DNA from: a virus
Virus record (IMG/VR): IMGVR_UViG_3300010354_000015
Span: 1 to 34,925 of that record
Reading direction: 5' to 3' (one strand)
DNA: 34,925 nt
In this document: in pieces, positions 1 through 7,288 of the stretch
Position numbering within the stretch: the stretch's first letter is position 1
How the letters are laid out: the number at the start of each line of letters is the position of its first letter
Notes under the pieces: generated by a model
Seen by the model: only the letters and a program-made list of their open reading frames with translations
The model's database searches: none
Told to the model about the DNA's origin: nothing
Made by a program: the position numbers and the translations under genes

Positions 1-123
1 CATGCATGTAAAAGGTCAGTGGATACATAAGGGTAAAAGTTGTAGGTTATGTGGATTATTGCTTAGTGATACTAGAGTAATAGATAAGCATCAGTATATT
101 TGCAAAGTGCTAAATAAAAAAGA
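1..123. repeat. Terminal direct repeat, left copy
   Basis: Bases 1-123 are identical to 34803-34925. An exact overlap of this size at the two ends is what a circular or circularly permuted genome gives when an assembler opens it at an arbitrary point; a short true terminal redundancy is the alternative. The unit genome is then 34,802 bp. An open reading frame continues without a break through the join, which favours an arbitrary opening. Confidence 0.95.
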
Positions 124-139
124 CACTGAGGAAGATTAA
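2..139 (+). CDS. Zinc-ribbon-like small protein, C-terminal part (continues from the window end)
   Basis: This is the 3' part of the gene that begins at 34648. Joined across the 123-base overlap the product is 97 residues; 45 of them can be read here from an internal ATG at 2 to TAA at 137-139. It carries CRLC followed by HQYIC, a C-x2-C ... H-x3-C arrangement that would suit a small zinc ribbon, in a lysine-rich background. The function is unknown; nucleic-acid binding is a guess from charge and motif. The next gene begins one base after the stop. Confidence 0.8.
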   Translation: MHVKGQWIHKGKSCRLCGLLLSDTRVIDKHQYICKVLNKKDTEED

Positions 140-140
140 C

Positions 141-287
141 ATGCCTGTACAAATGGTTATACGTGGTGGTAAAAGATATTATCGCTATGGTGAAAGTGGT
201 AAAGAATACGAATCAAGAGCAGAAGCAGAAAAGCAGGGTCGTGCAATTAGAGCCAGTCAGGCAAGAGAAGAAGCAAAAAAGAAGTGA
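141..287 (+). CDS. Small basic phage protein, 48 aa
   Basis: An ATG at 141 opens a 48-codon frame ending in TGA at 285-287. The product starts MPVQMVIRGGKRYYRYGESG and ends in an Arg/Lys/Glu/Ala-rich, probably helical tail. I have the impression that short proteins with a GGKRYYRYG-like start occur near packaging genes of aquatic phages, but no function is known to me. The start is supported by placement: the stop of the preceding gene is at 137-139, and this gene's TGA overlaps the GTG start of the next by four bases, as in translationally coupled genes. Confidence 0.75.
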   Translation: MPVQMVIRGGKRYYRYGESGKEYESRAEAEKQGRAIRASQAREEAKKK

Positions 288-856
288 GTTACGCATTAGT
301 GATAGGTAATGGTCGTAGTCGTTTAAAATACGATTTACACCAACTTAAAAAGTATTACACAACATATGGGTGTAATGCTCTTTATAGAGATTTTCTACCA
401 CATGTACTAGTCAGTATGGATATACATATGGTTACAGAAATCATTAATAGTAGAGTACATCATAAACTAAAGTTCTATACACAGCATGTAAACGATATGG
501 ATACACTTGCTGGTGTTGGCGAGCCAATACATTTTGTGCAAACATATCAAAGCACACCAGACAGTGGCACAGCAGCATTAGAGTTAGCAGCACAGAACCA
601 TGAAGTTGTATACATTATAGGTTTTGATTACCATAATGGTGGTCATAACAACGTTTATGCTGGTACTGCAAACTATAATTCAAAGCAATATAGCACACCA
701 ATTATACAAGACGAAAAATGGCGTCAACGTTTTAACACAATAGTCAAGCGTTATCCAGAAACACAATTTTATAAAATTACTGACGATATTGAGAAGTCAA
801 CTTACAGTAATTTACATTTTATGGAAATCAATCAATTTGAGGAGTCAATATGTTAG
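284..856 (+). CDS. DUF115/GT42 sialyltransferase-like Rossmann protein
   Basis: 190 residues, starting with GTG within the previous gene's stop (GTGA). The N-terminus ALVIGNGRSR (residues 4-13) resembles a nucleotide-binding glycine loop. TPDSGTAALELA (91-102) followed by a beta strand and IIGFD (111-115) resembles the S-G-x-x-A ... GFD block shared by DUF115/MptE-like proteins and CST-type (GT42) sialyltransferases. That family link is from memory of the motifs. A role in transferring or modifying a sugar is inference; it fits the other glycan-related genes here (FkbM, GT-B, second methyltransferase). It is shorter than typical GT42 enzymes, so it may be a minimal catalytic domain or a binding protein. 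Confidence 0.55.
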   Translation: MSYALVIGNGRSRLKYDLHQLKKYYTTYGCNALYRDFLPHVLVSMDIHMVTEIINSRVHHKLKFYTQHVNDMDTLAGVGEPIHFVQTYQSTPDSGTAALELAAQNHEVVYIIGFDYHNGGHNNVYAGTANYNSKQYSTPIIQDEKWRQRFNTIVKRYPETQFYKITDDIEKSTYSNLHFMEINQFEESIC

Positions 857-1134
857 AATTTAAGTATCATGTAGAAACAGGACCCGATGGTATACGCTGG
901 GTCAGCATAGAACCATTAATGGATGATATCGTAGGTGCTATAGAAGGACTTATGAAACTACCCACAGATAATCTAGACGATGATGGTAAGCACATTATCG
1001 ATATGAAGATTGTAGCACTACGTAGTGTGCATGAATTTCTAGGTAGCATCATTACAGCAGATAATTTAAAGAAAATGAAGGAAAATACAAATGGGCAAAG
1101 CGAGCAGAAAGAAACGTCAACTATCGTCCACTGA
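850..1134 (+). CDS. Hypothetical acidic protein, 94 aa
   Basis: The ATG at 850 overlaps the end of the previous gene (its TAG is at 854-856) and is preceded by a GAGGAGTC ribosome-binding sequence. The product starts with a short beta-like stretch (FKYHVETGPDGIRWVSIEPL) followed by probable helices (residues 25-75) and a polar tail. I do not recognise the family. The last 44 bases overlap the next gene in another frame. Part of a tightly packed run of small genes ahead of the terminase. Confidence 0.7.
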   Translation: MLEFKYHVETGPDGIRWVSIEPLMDDIVGAIEGLMKLPTDNLDDDGKHIIDMKIVALRSVHEFLGSIITADNLKKMKENTNGQSEQKETSTIVH

Positions 1135-1504
1135 TGATTTAGCACTTAAACTTATGGTCGATAAGCCTGTTGTTACTAGTAACATCAGAGTGTTCGACAA
1201 GATGTGTACTGAATTAAGTCCATATATGACTGAACTAGAAGTAGATCAGGTCGTGAGTTTCATGCTAGAAATACAGCATAGCAAATGGGACATTAATCCT
1301 ACAGTAGATGATAGCAAAACACAGTTACAGTTAATTCTAGGAAGTGAACGCTTTGCAGAGATATGCAAGCAATGGAATCGCAAGAATCAGAAATGGTTAA
1401 CAGTATTTGGTACACGCAAATATAAAAAGAAAGACGATAGCAGTTACTGGGACGGATTAGACCCAGAAGATAATCCAGAGGATTACGAAATTGTTTGGAT
1501 CTAA
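1091..1504 (+). CDS. Hypothetical protein, 137 aa
   Basis: The ATG at 1091 lies inside the end of the previous gene and is preceded by GAAGGAAAATACAA, a usable ribosome-binding site. The N-terminus is strongly basic (MGKASRKKRQ), the middle looks helical and the C-terminus is acidic (about residues 118-134, ending DYEIVWI). This basic-to-acidic layout is seen in small DNA-binding phage proteins, but no family is recognised. The overlap with the preceding frame suggests coupled translation. A hairpin-rich gap follows. Confidence 0.7.
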   Translation: MGKASRKKRQLSSTDDLALKLMVDKPVVTSNIRVFDKMCTELSPYMTELEVDQVVSFMLEIQHSKWDINPTVDDSKTQLQLILGSERFAEICKQWNRKNQKWLTVFGTRKYKKKDDSSYWDGLDPEDNPEDYEIVWI

Positions 1505-1523
1505 ACACTTACGTGAAAAGAAC

Positions 1524-1640
1524 ATGAGTTATGCCAGACATTTGTGTAGGGCATTAAGTATAGCCTGTGTTTTAGTGGTCCATGGGCTATTACCAAATGT
1601 CTGGCAGAATAAGGCTAGTGACATGCTATGCAAGCACTAA
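1524..1640 (+). CDS. Possible small hydrophobic protein, 38 aa
   Basis: A 38-codon frame (ATG 1524, stop 1638-1640) encodes a peptide with one hydrophobic stretch (ALSIACVLVVHGLLPNVW) that could span a membrane. It fills an otherwise empty 120-base gap, and has only a weak AAAAG upstream. The same bases form a long inverted repeat (1532-1606), so the open frame may be accidental. If real, a small membrane protein (for example holin-like) is possible, which is speculation. Confidence 0.25.
   Translation: MSYARHLCRALSIACVLVVHGLLPNVWQNKASDMLCKH
1532..1606. other. 75-base inverted repeat with nested stem
   Basis: TGCCAGACATTTG (1532-1544) is the exact reverse complement of 1594-1606. After a one-base bulge (1545) the pairing continues with GTA (1546-1548) to TAC (1591-1593), and an inner stem ATAGCC (1560-1565) pairs with GGCTAT (1585-1590). 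No T-run follows, so this is not an ordinary terminator. It sits about 0.4 kb upstream of the terminase genes, so a packaging recognition site, an RNA-processing stem or a small RNA are all possible. Confidence 0.55.
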
Positions 1641-1825
1641 ACGATGAGGATTTTATATTCCACGCACGATATACTAAAGTAAACACTATATCTAAACAGT
1701 TACGAGAATATATGGAACAACGTTTAGATAGTTTAGGATACACTATAGAATATGGATGCTGTGGTAGTAATATATTAAGGATGAAGAAAAATGAAAGACA
1801 GTCACATATATCAACGAATGAGTAA
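1628..1825 (+). CDS. Hypothetical protein, 65 aa
   Basis: The frame opens at ATG 1628 and encodes MQALNDEDFIFHARYTKVN, then a helical section with CCGSNIL and a lysine-rich end. No clear ribosome-binding site precedes it, so the start is uncertain; coupling to the frame ending at 1640 is possible. Its last 35 bases overlap the next gene, which has a better ribosome-binding site. No family recognised. Kept because it fills the gap in the same orientation with phage-like composition. Confidence 0.5.
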   Translation: MQALNDEDFIFHARYTKVNTISKQLREYMEQRLDSLGYTIEYGCCGSNILRMKKNERQSHISTNE

Positions 1826-1985
1826 TCCAACAGTAATTAAGACATATGTACATATGATTAATACCTATGAAATGGATACTGTTACAGAGTTATACAACAA
1901 TATAACAAAACAAGCAAATGATCATCCACGCTATAATGCAATTGTAGAAGCCTATAATGCAAGATTGCAAAAAGATGGTATTTAA
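1791..1985 (+). CDS. Hypothetical protein, 64 aa
   Basis: The ATG at 1791 follows AAGGATGAAGAAAA, a good ribosome-binding site, and the gene ends two bases before the small-terminase candidate. The product is mostly predicted helix, with several tyrosines and an end (YNAIVEAYNARLQKDGI) typical of an amphipathic helix. The function is unknown. Its position directly ahead of the terminase genes would suit a packaging accessory role, but nothing in the sequence shows it. Confidence 0.65.
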   Translation: MKDSHIYQRMSNPTVIKTYVHMINTYEMDTVTELYNNITKQANDHPRYNAIVEAYNARLQKDGI

Positions 1986-1987
1986 AT

Positions 1988-2341
1988 ATGGAAAACAATC
2001 AAATTCAAACAAAAAAGACCCGTGGCGGGAAACGTCCTGGGGGTGGGAGAAGAAAGGGATCCACGAACAAATTGGCAGCATCAACGTTACTACACGAAAT
2101 AGCAAAACGAGACAAGCCATTTGCGATAGGATTAGCAGAGGATTATCACAACGCTCGTATCTCCGGGGACAAACATTTGGTGATGAAATACCAACAGATG
2201 ATATTGAATAAGGTCGTTGCAGATAAAGTTGACGTAGACCATACAACAATGGGACAACCATTACAAGCAGTGTTTAGTTTTCCACAGAAGGAATTACCTG
2301 ATTGGACAGACATACCTGCTACATTTACAATAAAGGAATAA
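1988..2341 (+). CDS. terS: Probable terminase small subunit (DNA recognition)
   Basis: 117 residues. The N-terminus holds RGGKRPGGGRRKGSTNK (residues 12-28), the basic Gly/Arg/Lys segment common at the start of phage small-terminase or terminase-associated proteins, followed by helices (30-85) that could form the oligomerising core. Family knowledge: TerS rings bind the packaging start site and load the large subunit. The large terminase lies about 0.9 kb downstream with an FkbM gene between, which is consistent but not adjacent. A helix-turn-helix is not obvious by eye. A competing frame (1957-2211) lacks any recognisable content. Confidence 0.6.
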   Translation: MENNQIQTKKTRGGKRPGGGRRKGSTNKLAASTLLHEIAKRDKPFAIGLAEDYHNARISGDKHLVMKYQQMILNKVVADKVDVDHTTMGQPLQAVFSFPQKELPDWTDIPATFTIKE

Positions 2342-2346
2342 ATCAA

Positions 2347-3264
2347 ATGCAAATAACAAGTGAAATAGTAACAACACCAATAGAAGTAACAAAATATGTT
2401 ACGCCAGATTTGTTTAATGAACGTAACATACATTTTGCTGACCCTAAACTAACTGATAAGGTTATGTACAGTTCAACACGTTATGGATCAGTTAATTTTT
2501 ATAAAGGTGATAATGTTATTGGAATAAGCCTACATTATTATGGTGAATATACACAATATGAAATTAATTTATTAAACAACTTTATACACAAAGATACAGT
2601 CGTTTATGATATAGGCGCTAATATTGGTTTTCATAGTTTAGGTCTAGCAGAGCATGCCAAACATTTGTACGCCTTTGAACCTAACAACAAAAATTATAAA
2701 CTATTGCGTATGAATACTGGACATGTCAAAAACATTAGCACATACAATGTAGGATGCAGTGATAAAAATGGTACTGCATACATACAGGACTTTGAGCCAG
2801 GCACTAACAATAACAATGGCGAACTAATGTTAGCAGAAACTGGACAGCCATGCGATATTGTCAAACTAGATGATTATGTTAAAGTGCATCATATACCTGA
2901 TCCACAAGTTGTTAAGATTGACGTAGAAGGTCATGAGTATGAAGTATTAATGGGCATGGATCAAATGATACGCAATAACTTGCCAGTAATATTTTATGAA
3001 CATCAAACAGGTAAACTACCAGAAATATATGATTACCTAGATAGTTTAGGTTATACAATATATTGGTTCGCATCACCAAACTTTAATCCTAACAATTATA
3101 AAAATAATCAAACACAAATATTCATGCCTGGTAGTGGCGTTGTCAACGCATTGGCTATACCATTTCATATCGATTTAAAAACTAATTTACCAAAGAAATT
3201 AAGTCGTGATGAAACATACAATGATATGGTAGAGCGTTACATGAAAGAACATGCAAAAAATTGA
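2347..3264 (+). CDS. FkbM-family SAM-dependent methyltransferase
   Basis: 305 residues from ATG 2347, chosen because AAAGGA lies nine bases upstream; an earlier in-frame ATG at 2302 would overlap the preceding gene by 40 bases and adds an unconserved stretch. SAM-binding motif I is VYDIGANIG (86-94), the acidic ribose-binding site is YAFEPNN (108-114), and VKIDVEGHEYEVLMG and VIFYEHQ are the FkbM-family (Methyltransf_21) signatures. Such enzymes O-methylate sugars or small molecules. In a phage this probably modifies a glycan of the virion or host surface, which is inference. The end overlaps the large terminase gene by 14 bases. Confidence 0.9.
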   Translation: MQITSEIVTTPIEVTKYVTPDLFNERNIHFADPKLTDKVMYSSTRYGSVNFYKGDNVIGISLHYYGEYTQYEINLLNNFIHKDTVVYDIGANIGFHSLGLAEHAKHLYAFEPNNKNYKLLRMNTGHVKNISTYNVGCSDKNGTAYIQDFEPGTNNNNGELMLAETGQPCDIVKLDDYVKVHHIPDPQVVKIDVEGHEYEVLMGMDQMIRNNLPVIFYEHQTGKLPEIYDYLDSLGYTIYWFASPNFNPNNYKNNQTQIFMPGSGVVNALAIPFHIDLKTNLPKKLSRDETYNDMVERYMKEHAKN

Positions 3265-4690
3265 CATACCACTATATGGCGAACAAGCCACAGTATTACA
3301 TGATTGGTTAAATACCGATAAGCATTGCATCGATATCTTACCAGTAGGTAGCGGCAAAACATTTCTTGCCGCTATCGCATTACCAATATTTGCTAGTGAT
3401 TACAGATATCATAAAGGCAAAGACATAATCTATAGTGCGCCAACAGGTGCAATGATCAAATCACTTATTTGGGAACAACTGAAAAATAGTTGCATGGAGC
3501 ATTTTGGTCTCAAAGATGGTGTTGATATAAACAACAGTGAACTTACAATTAAGTTTCCTAATGGCGTGTTTATACGTTGTAAAAGTGCAGAGCAGCGTGA
3601 AAATTTACGTGGTCTAAACGTAGGCGTATGGATCGCTGACGAAGCAGCATTGTATACGCAAGAAACATTGCAAGAAATAACCAATCGCTTACGCCCACGT
3701 GTTGGACAACCTGATACTGCTGGTAGATTAATTGTGATTAGCACGCCTAATGGCACTGGACCATTATATGATTTGTTTCAATATGCATTAACTAAAAAAG
3801 AGCGTTATATAGTCAGACATTTTAACTACATGCAAATGCGTAGTGGGAATCGCACATATATTGACGAACAGAAGCGTATACTGTCACCACTAAAATTCAA
3901 TCAAGATTATATGTGTCAGTGGGAAAGCGTTGCTGACCAATTCTTTTATACATTTGATAAACATAAACACTGCCGTGAAATTGTAGATAGACATGGGGAC
4001 CTGTACACATTCCACGACTTTAACAAGCGTGTAATGTGTGCTGTGGTTGCGCAAGTAAAACATGCTGGTGAGAATCATGGCACAATGGAAATACTAAAAA
4101 GTTATGCTATACCAGATTGTGGCACAGAAGGTATAGCACAAGCAATACGTGAGGATTTTCCACGTAGACGCATTAACAGTATTATAGACATGTCAGGCAC
4201 ACAAACTAATCGTGACACTACCAGTCCATTTGGTGTAACAGATCGTGTTATATTAGAAAAGTATGGCTTTACAATTATTAATACACGTAAGAGTAATCCA
4301 TTAGTTACAGATACAGATAATACAACCAATGCCTTTATACAACGTAATGGGTTGGCAGTAAAACCTGATGACAAATATTTGCTTGAGGCATTACAAACAT
4401 ATCATTTTGAAGATGCCTCACGCAAACGTTTGGTAAAATATACTGAACAAAAATATGCACACATTGACGGTCTAGGTGATTGTTTACGTTATGGTATACA
4501 TCATCTATTTCCAATTACACATGATAGTGTACCTTATCCAGAATATCTTGGCATGGATGAACGATTACTTAATCGCGCAAGACCAGGACTTGAACACATG
4601 CCAGAAAGTCCATTATATCCAGGTGGTCCTACATGGGCACAAATACTTGGTGAAGAAACTGAAGAAACAAATCAAATGAAGTGGAGTTAA
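3251..4690 (+). CDS. terL: Terminase large subunit (packaging ATPase and nuclease)
   Basis: 479 residues, a normal length. Q-motif-like YGEQ (9-12); Walker A-like LPVGSGKT (30-37), which has Leu where Gly/Ala usually opens the motif; Walker B VWIADEAAL (126-134) with D130/E131; coupling motif ISTPNGTG (163-170). The C-terminal nuclease shows acidic sites in TFHDFN (D256), SIIDMSGT and HIDGLGD, as in RNase H-fold terminase nucleases. It translocates DNA into the prohead through the portal and cuts it. The start overlaps the FkbM gene, and HNH endonuclease and portal genes follow directly. Confidence 0.95.
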   Translation: MQKIDIPLYGEQATVLHDWLNTDKHCIDILPVGSGKTFLAAIALPIFASDYRYHKGKDIIYSAPTGAMIKSLIWEQLKNSCMEHFGLKDGVDINNSELTIKFPNGVFIRCKSAEQRENLRGLNVGVWIADEAALYTQETLQEITNRLRPRVGQPDTAGRLIVISTPNGTGPLYDLFQYALTKKERYIVRHFNYMQMRSGNRTYIDEQKRILSPLKFNQDYMCQWESVADQFFYTFDKHKHCREIVDRHGDLYTFHDFNKRVMCAVVAQVKHAGENHGTMEILKSYAIPDCGTEGIAQAIREDFPRRRINSIIDMSGTQTNRDTTSPFGVTDRVILEKYGFTIINTRKSNPLVTDTDNTTNAFIQRNGLAVKPDDKYLLEALQTYHFEDASRKRLVKYTEQKYAHIDGLGDCLRYGIHHLFPITHDSVPYPEYLGMDERLLNRARPGLEHMPESPLYPGGPTWAQILGEETEETNQMKWS

Positions 4691-4696
4691 TAAATT

Positions 4697-5176
4697 ATGC
4701 CTAGACGTAGAACAGAAACAGTATTAGAACGATTGATGCGCAGATCAAATATACCTAAAAATAAGAATGGTAATAAAAGCAAAACACAGTGTTGGACATG
4801 GACTGGACCCACAAACAATGCTGGATATGGTATGATGAAAGTTAGTAAAGAATTAAATATGGCTACTGTGCATCGTATCATGATGGTAGAATATCATGGT
4901 AATATTGATTATGGTGACAAAGTAGAAGTATTACATCAATGTGGTAACAAATTATGCGTAAATCCACATCATTTAAGTTGCGGTACAGTCAAAGACAGAC
5001 AAGTATTACAACGCAAATATAAAGCATATAATAAGAATTTTGGTAATCCTGAATATATGTGGCGTACTTGTGAGCATTGTGGTAATGTTGACTATCTACC
5101 GCATTTTAAACGTAAACATAGTGTATGTAACTATTTGGCACAGCATAAATACACTACGCAACCTATATTGGAATAA
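4697..5176 (+). CDS. HNH endonuclease with an extra C-terminal zinc finger
   Basis: 159 residues; GGAG upstream. An HNH_3-type domain spans about 31-100: CWTWTG (32-37), GYG (43-45), VHR (58-60), VLHQC (78-82), then CVNPHHL (87-93) and GT (96-97). Residues 125-144 form a second possible zinc site, CEHC followed by H136, H141 and C144. HNH proteins beside terminase and portal genes often act in packaging or cleavage of replicated DNA; a homing endonuclease is the alternative. It sits between terL and the portal gene with gaps of only 6 and 5 bases, so it is integrated into the operon. Confidence 0.85.
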   Translation: MPRRRTETVLERLMRRSNIPKNKNGNKSKTQCWTWTGPTNNAGYGMMKVSKELNMATVHRIMMVEYHGNIDYGDKVEVLHQCGNKLCVNPHHLSCGTVKDRQVLQRKYKAYNKNFGNPEYMWRTCEHCGNVDYLPHFKRKHSVCNYLAQHKYTTQPILE

Positions 5177-5181
5177 CCTTA

Positions 5182-6822
5182 ATGAAAATAAAAGATTTGA
5201 TGAAAAAGAACCAAGTGTATCAGGCTGTGTATCAGCAAATGCTTGGTTATCAATATGCATATCTTGGTGGCTATACATTCAAACAATATGTACGCAAAAA
5301 GCGTCCTAGTGAAGATTCAGCATTATGGATCGATTTAATTAATAACACAGTAGCGCAACCTATTAGCCGTTATATTGTTGATACAATTAACGATGTATTA
5401 TTTGAGCCAGGCGTTAAAAGAAATTTACAGTTTGCTACACCTGAAGGTGTGAACATTGACCCAAAGAATACCGAATGGGCCGACTTATTCTGCCTAGACA
5501 GCGATATGCAGAATCGTGACATGACTGGCTTTATGGAGCAAGTAGGCGATTTGACTAGCATATTTGGACATTGCTGGGTAGCAGTAGACATGCCTAAAAT
5601 GGAAGAAGGAAATCTTGGCAGACCCTATGTTGTAGCAATCAGTCCTATTAATGTTTGGGATTGGGAGTGGGAATATTATTGTGGCAGACCAATCGTCAAA
5701 TATGTTAAGGTAATGGAATATGAAGATGGTGAAAATTTTTATATAAAATGTTACCATCTTGGTGATAGCGAAAATCCTAGTCATTGGGTAAGTTATGAAG
5801 TACCTAAACAAAGTGTAGGCAGCAAACTAGATCAAGATGCAGAAATAACAGGTGAAGGACAATTTCCTCCTGGCATGAGCGTACCAGTATTCATTGCATA
5901 TGGTCGTCGTGATCCGCGCACAATTGATTTAGGCATTAGCGATATTGACGCAGCCAGTGATGCACAACGTGAACATTATAAATTAGAATGCGAAGCCTAT
6001 ACTTCAATACAGTTTGCCAAAACATTAATTCGTGCTGATAAAGGCATTGCAGTACCAGCGCAAGCAGGTGCAATCGTTCGTGCAGCAGAAGGTCAAGTAG
6101 AAGCCATACCTGTTTCAACAACTGATGTTGATACAGTTATGAAAAAGCAGGCTGATATTTTAGAACAAATTGAAAGCCTAACAGGATTAGGTGGATTACG
6201 CACAAGCCGTCATCAACCACAGTCAGGCATAAGTATTATTGAAGAACGTAAAACATTACATAAAACAGCAAAGGCAAAAGCACGATTAATGGAAGTATGT
6301 GAAGAAATGATTTTCACATATGCTGCACGTTTTATGAATCAACGTTGGGCAGGCGAAGTACATTATAATACAGATTACGAAGCAACAGATACCAATTATA
6401 GATTAGCACTAGCCAAAGAAGCAAAGGCACTTGTACAAGGTAATCCAATTATTGATGCACTTGTTAATCGTGAAATTATTGGTATGCTTGCTCCACAAAA
6501 TGCTATACCAGAATTTGAACAAGCATATGTTAACACTATACCTGATCCAGCACTACGTGATTTGTTAACACAAGAAGATAAGGTAATGATGACACGCGAT
6601 CTTGGTAGTCAAATACCTGTTGAAGAAGAAAACGAAGATGAAACAGAGTATGATGATAAGGTCAGTGGTAATGATGACTATGAGCAAGAAGGTGGCTTTG
6701 GTCAAGCAGAAAACGAACAGTTAATGGGCGGCGTAGGTACACCAATCGTCAACACAGGATTAAGTTACTATCCACAGCAAGCCGTTGCTGTACAATTAAC
6801 AGGCATGAATACAGGAAGATAA
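5182..6822 (+). CDS. Portal protein
   Basis: 546 residues, in the usual range for portals. The N-terminal part (GGYTFKQYVRKKRPSEDS at 29-46, then helices with NNTVAQPISRYIVDTINDVLFEPG) and the central stretch with QADILEQIESLTGLGG and the RHQPQSGISIIEERK helix are typical of SPP1/gp6-like portals of aquatic siphoviruses. Its position after terL and before the scaffold and capsid genes supports this. Twelve copies would form the DNA channel and terminase dock. The tail of the protein (about 470-520) is highly acidic and Gly-rich, perhaps disordered or facing DNA. Confidence 0.85.
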   Translation: MKIKDLMKKNQVYQAVYQQMLGYQYAYLGGYTFKQYVRKKRPSEDSALWIDLINNTVAQPISRYIVDTINDVLFEPGVKRNLQFATPEGVNIDPKNTEWADLFCLDSDMQNRDMTGFMEQVGDLTSIFGHCWVAVDMPKMEEGNLGRPYVVAISPINVWDWEWEYYCGRPIVKYVKVMEYEDGENFYIKCYHLGDSENPSHWVSYEVPKQSVGSKLDQDAEITGEGQFPPGMSVPVFIAYGRRDPRTIDLGISDIDAASDAQREHYKLECEAYTSIQFAKTLIRADKGIAVPAQAGAIVRAAEGQVEAIPVSTTDVDTVMKKQADILEQIESLTGLGGLRTSRHQPQSGISIIEERKTLHKTAKAKARLMEVCEEMIFTYAARFMNQRWAGEVHYNTDYEATDTNYRLALAKEAKALVQGNPIIDALVNREIIGMLAPQNAIPEFEQAYVNTIPDPALRDLLTQEDKVMMTRDLGSQIPVEEENEDETEYDDKVSGNDDYEQEGGFGQAENEQLMGGVGTPIVNTGLSYYPQQAVAVQLTGMNTGR

Positions 6823-6824
6823 TC

Positions 6825-7256
6825 ATGGCACTAGCAGATACATTAAAAGAACAACTAGGCACATTAGAAGCCTATCGCATTAAAGCACAGGGTTTTCACT
6901 GGAATGTTGAAGGTGAAGGTTTTGTAAGTTTACATGAATTGTTTGGAAACATTTATGAAGATGCTGATGGTGCCATAGATACATTAGCCGAACATATCAG
7001 AACATTAGAAGTTTATGCTCCTGGCAGCATGAAACGTTTTATTGAATTATCTGCTATCGATGAACAAGAGAAAATACCAAAAGCAATGCTAATGGTAAAA
7101 GAATTGATCAGTGATAGCGAAATCATCTTGGGACACCTCGACAAATGCTTTGCGGAGGCTACCAAAGATAATAAGCAGGGTATTGCAAATTTTATTGCTG
7201 ACCGTCAAGCGGCTCATGCAAAATATTTGTGGATGCTCAAATCATACGCAAAGTGA
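6825..7256 (+). CDS. Dps-like ferritin with an altered ferroxidase site
   Basis: 143 residues, starting two bases after the portal stop with GGAAG upstream. HWNVEG (25-30), LHELF (36-40) and IDTLAEH (51-57) form the Dps signature. Aligned with E. coli Dps (H51, H63, D67, D78, E82), the ligands here are H25, H37, G41, D52 and E56: four are kept and one Asp is replaced by Gly. Dps proteins assemble into 12-mers that oxidise and store iron and can coat DNA. E. coli-type basic N-terminal extension is absent. Placement inside the head cassette implies co-expression with virion proteins; packaging with phage DNA or peroxide protection during infection are both inferences. Confidence 0.9.
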   Translation: MALADTLKEQLGTLEAYRIKAQGFHWNVEGEGFVSLHELFGNIYEDADGAIDTLAEHIRTLEVYAPGSMKRFIELSAIDEQEKIPKAMLMVKELISDSEIILGHLDKCFAEATKDNKQGIANFIADRQAAHAKYLWMLKSYAK

Positions 7257-7288
7257 TTCGTTTGTTACGTTATAACTAAAGAGGAAAT

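Noticed and set aside
1957-2211. 84-residue frame overlapping the small-terminase candidate
   Set aside because: It is the +1 shadow of the TerS-like gene with no recognisable content.
2302-2346. Upstream in-frame start for the FkbM gene
   Set aside because: It would overlap the preceding gene by 40 bases; ATG 2347 has a good ribosome-binding site.
4476-4679. 67-residue frame inside terL
   Set aside because: Shadow of the terminase nuclease domain in another frame.
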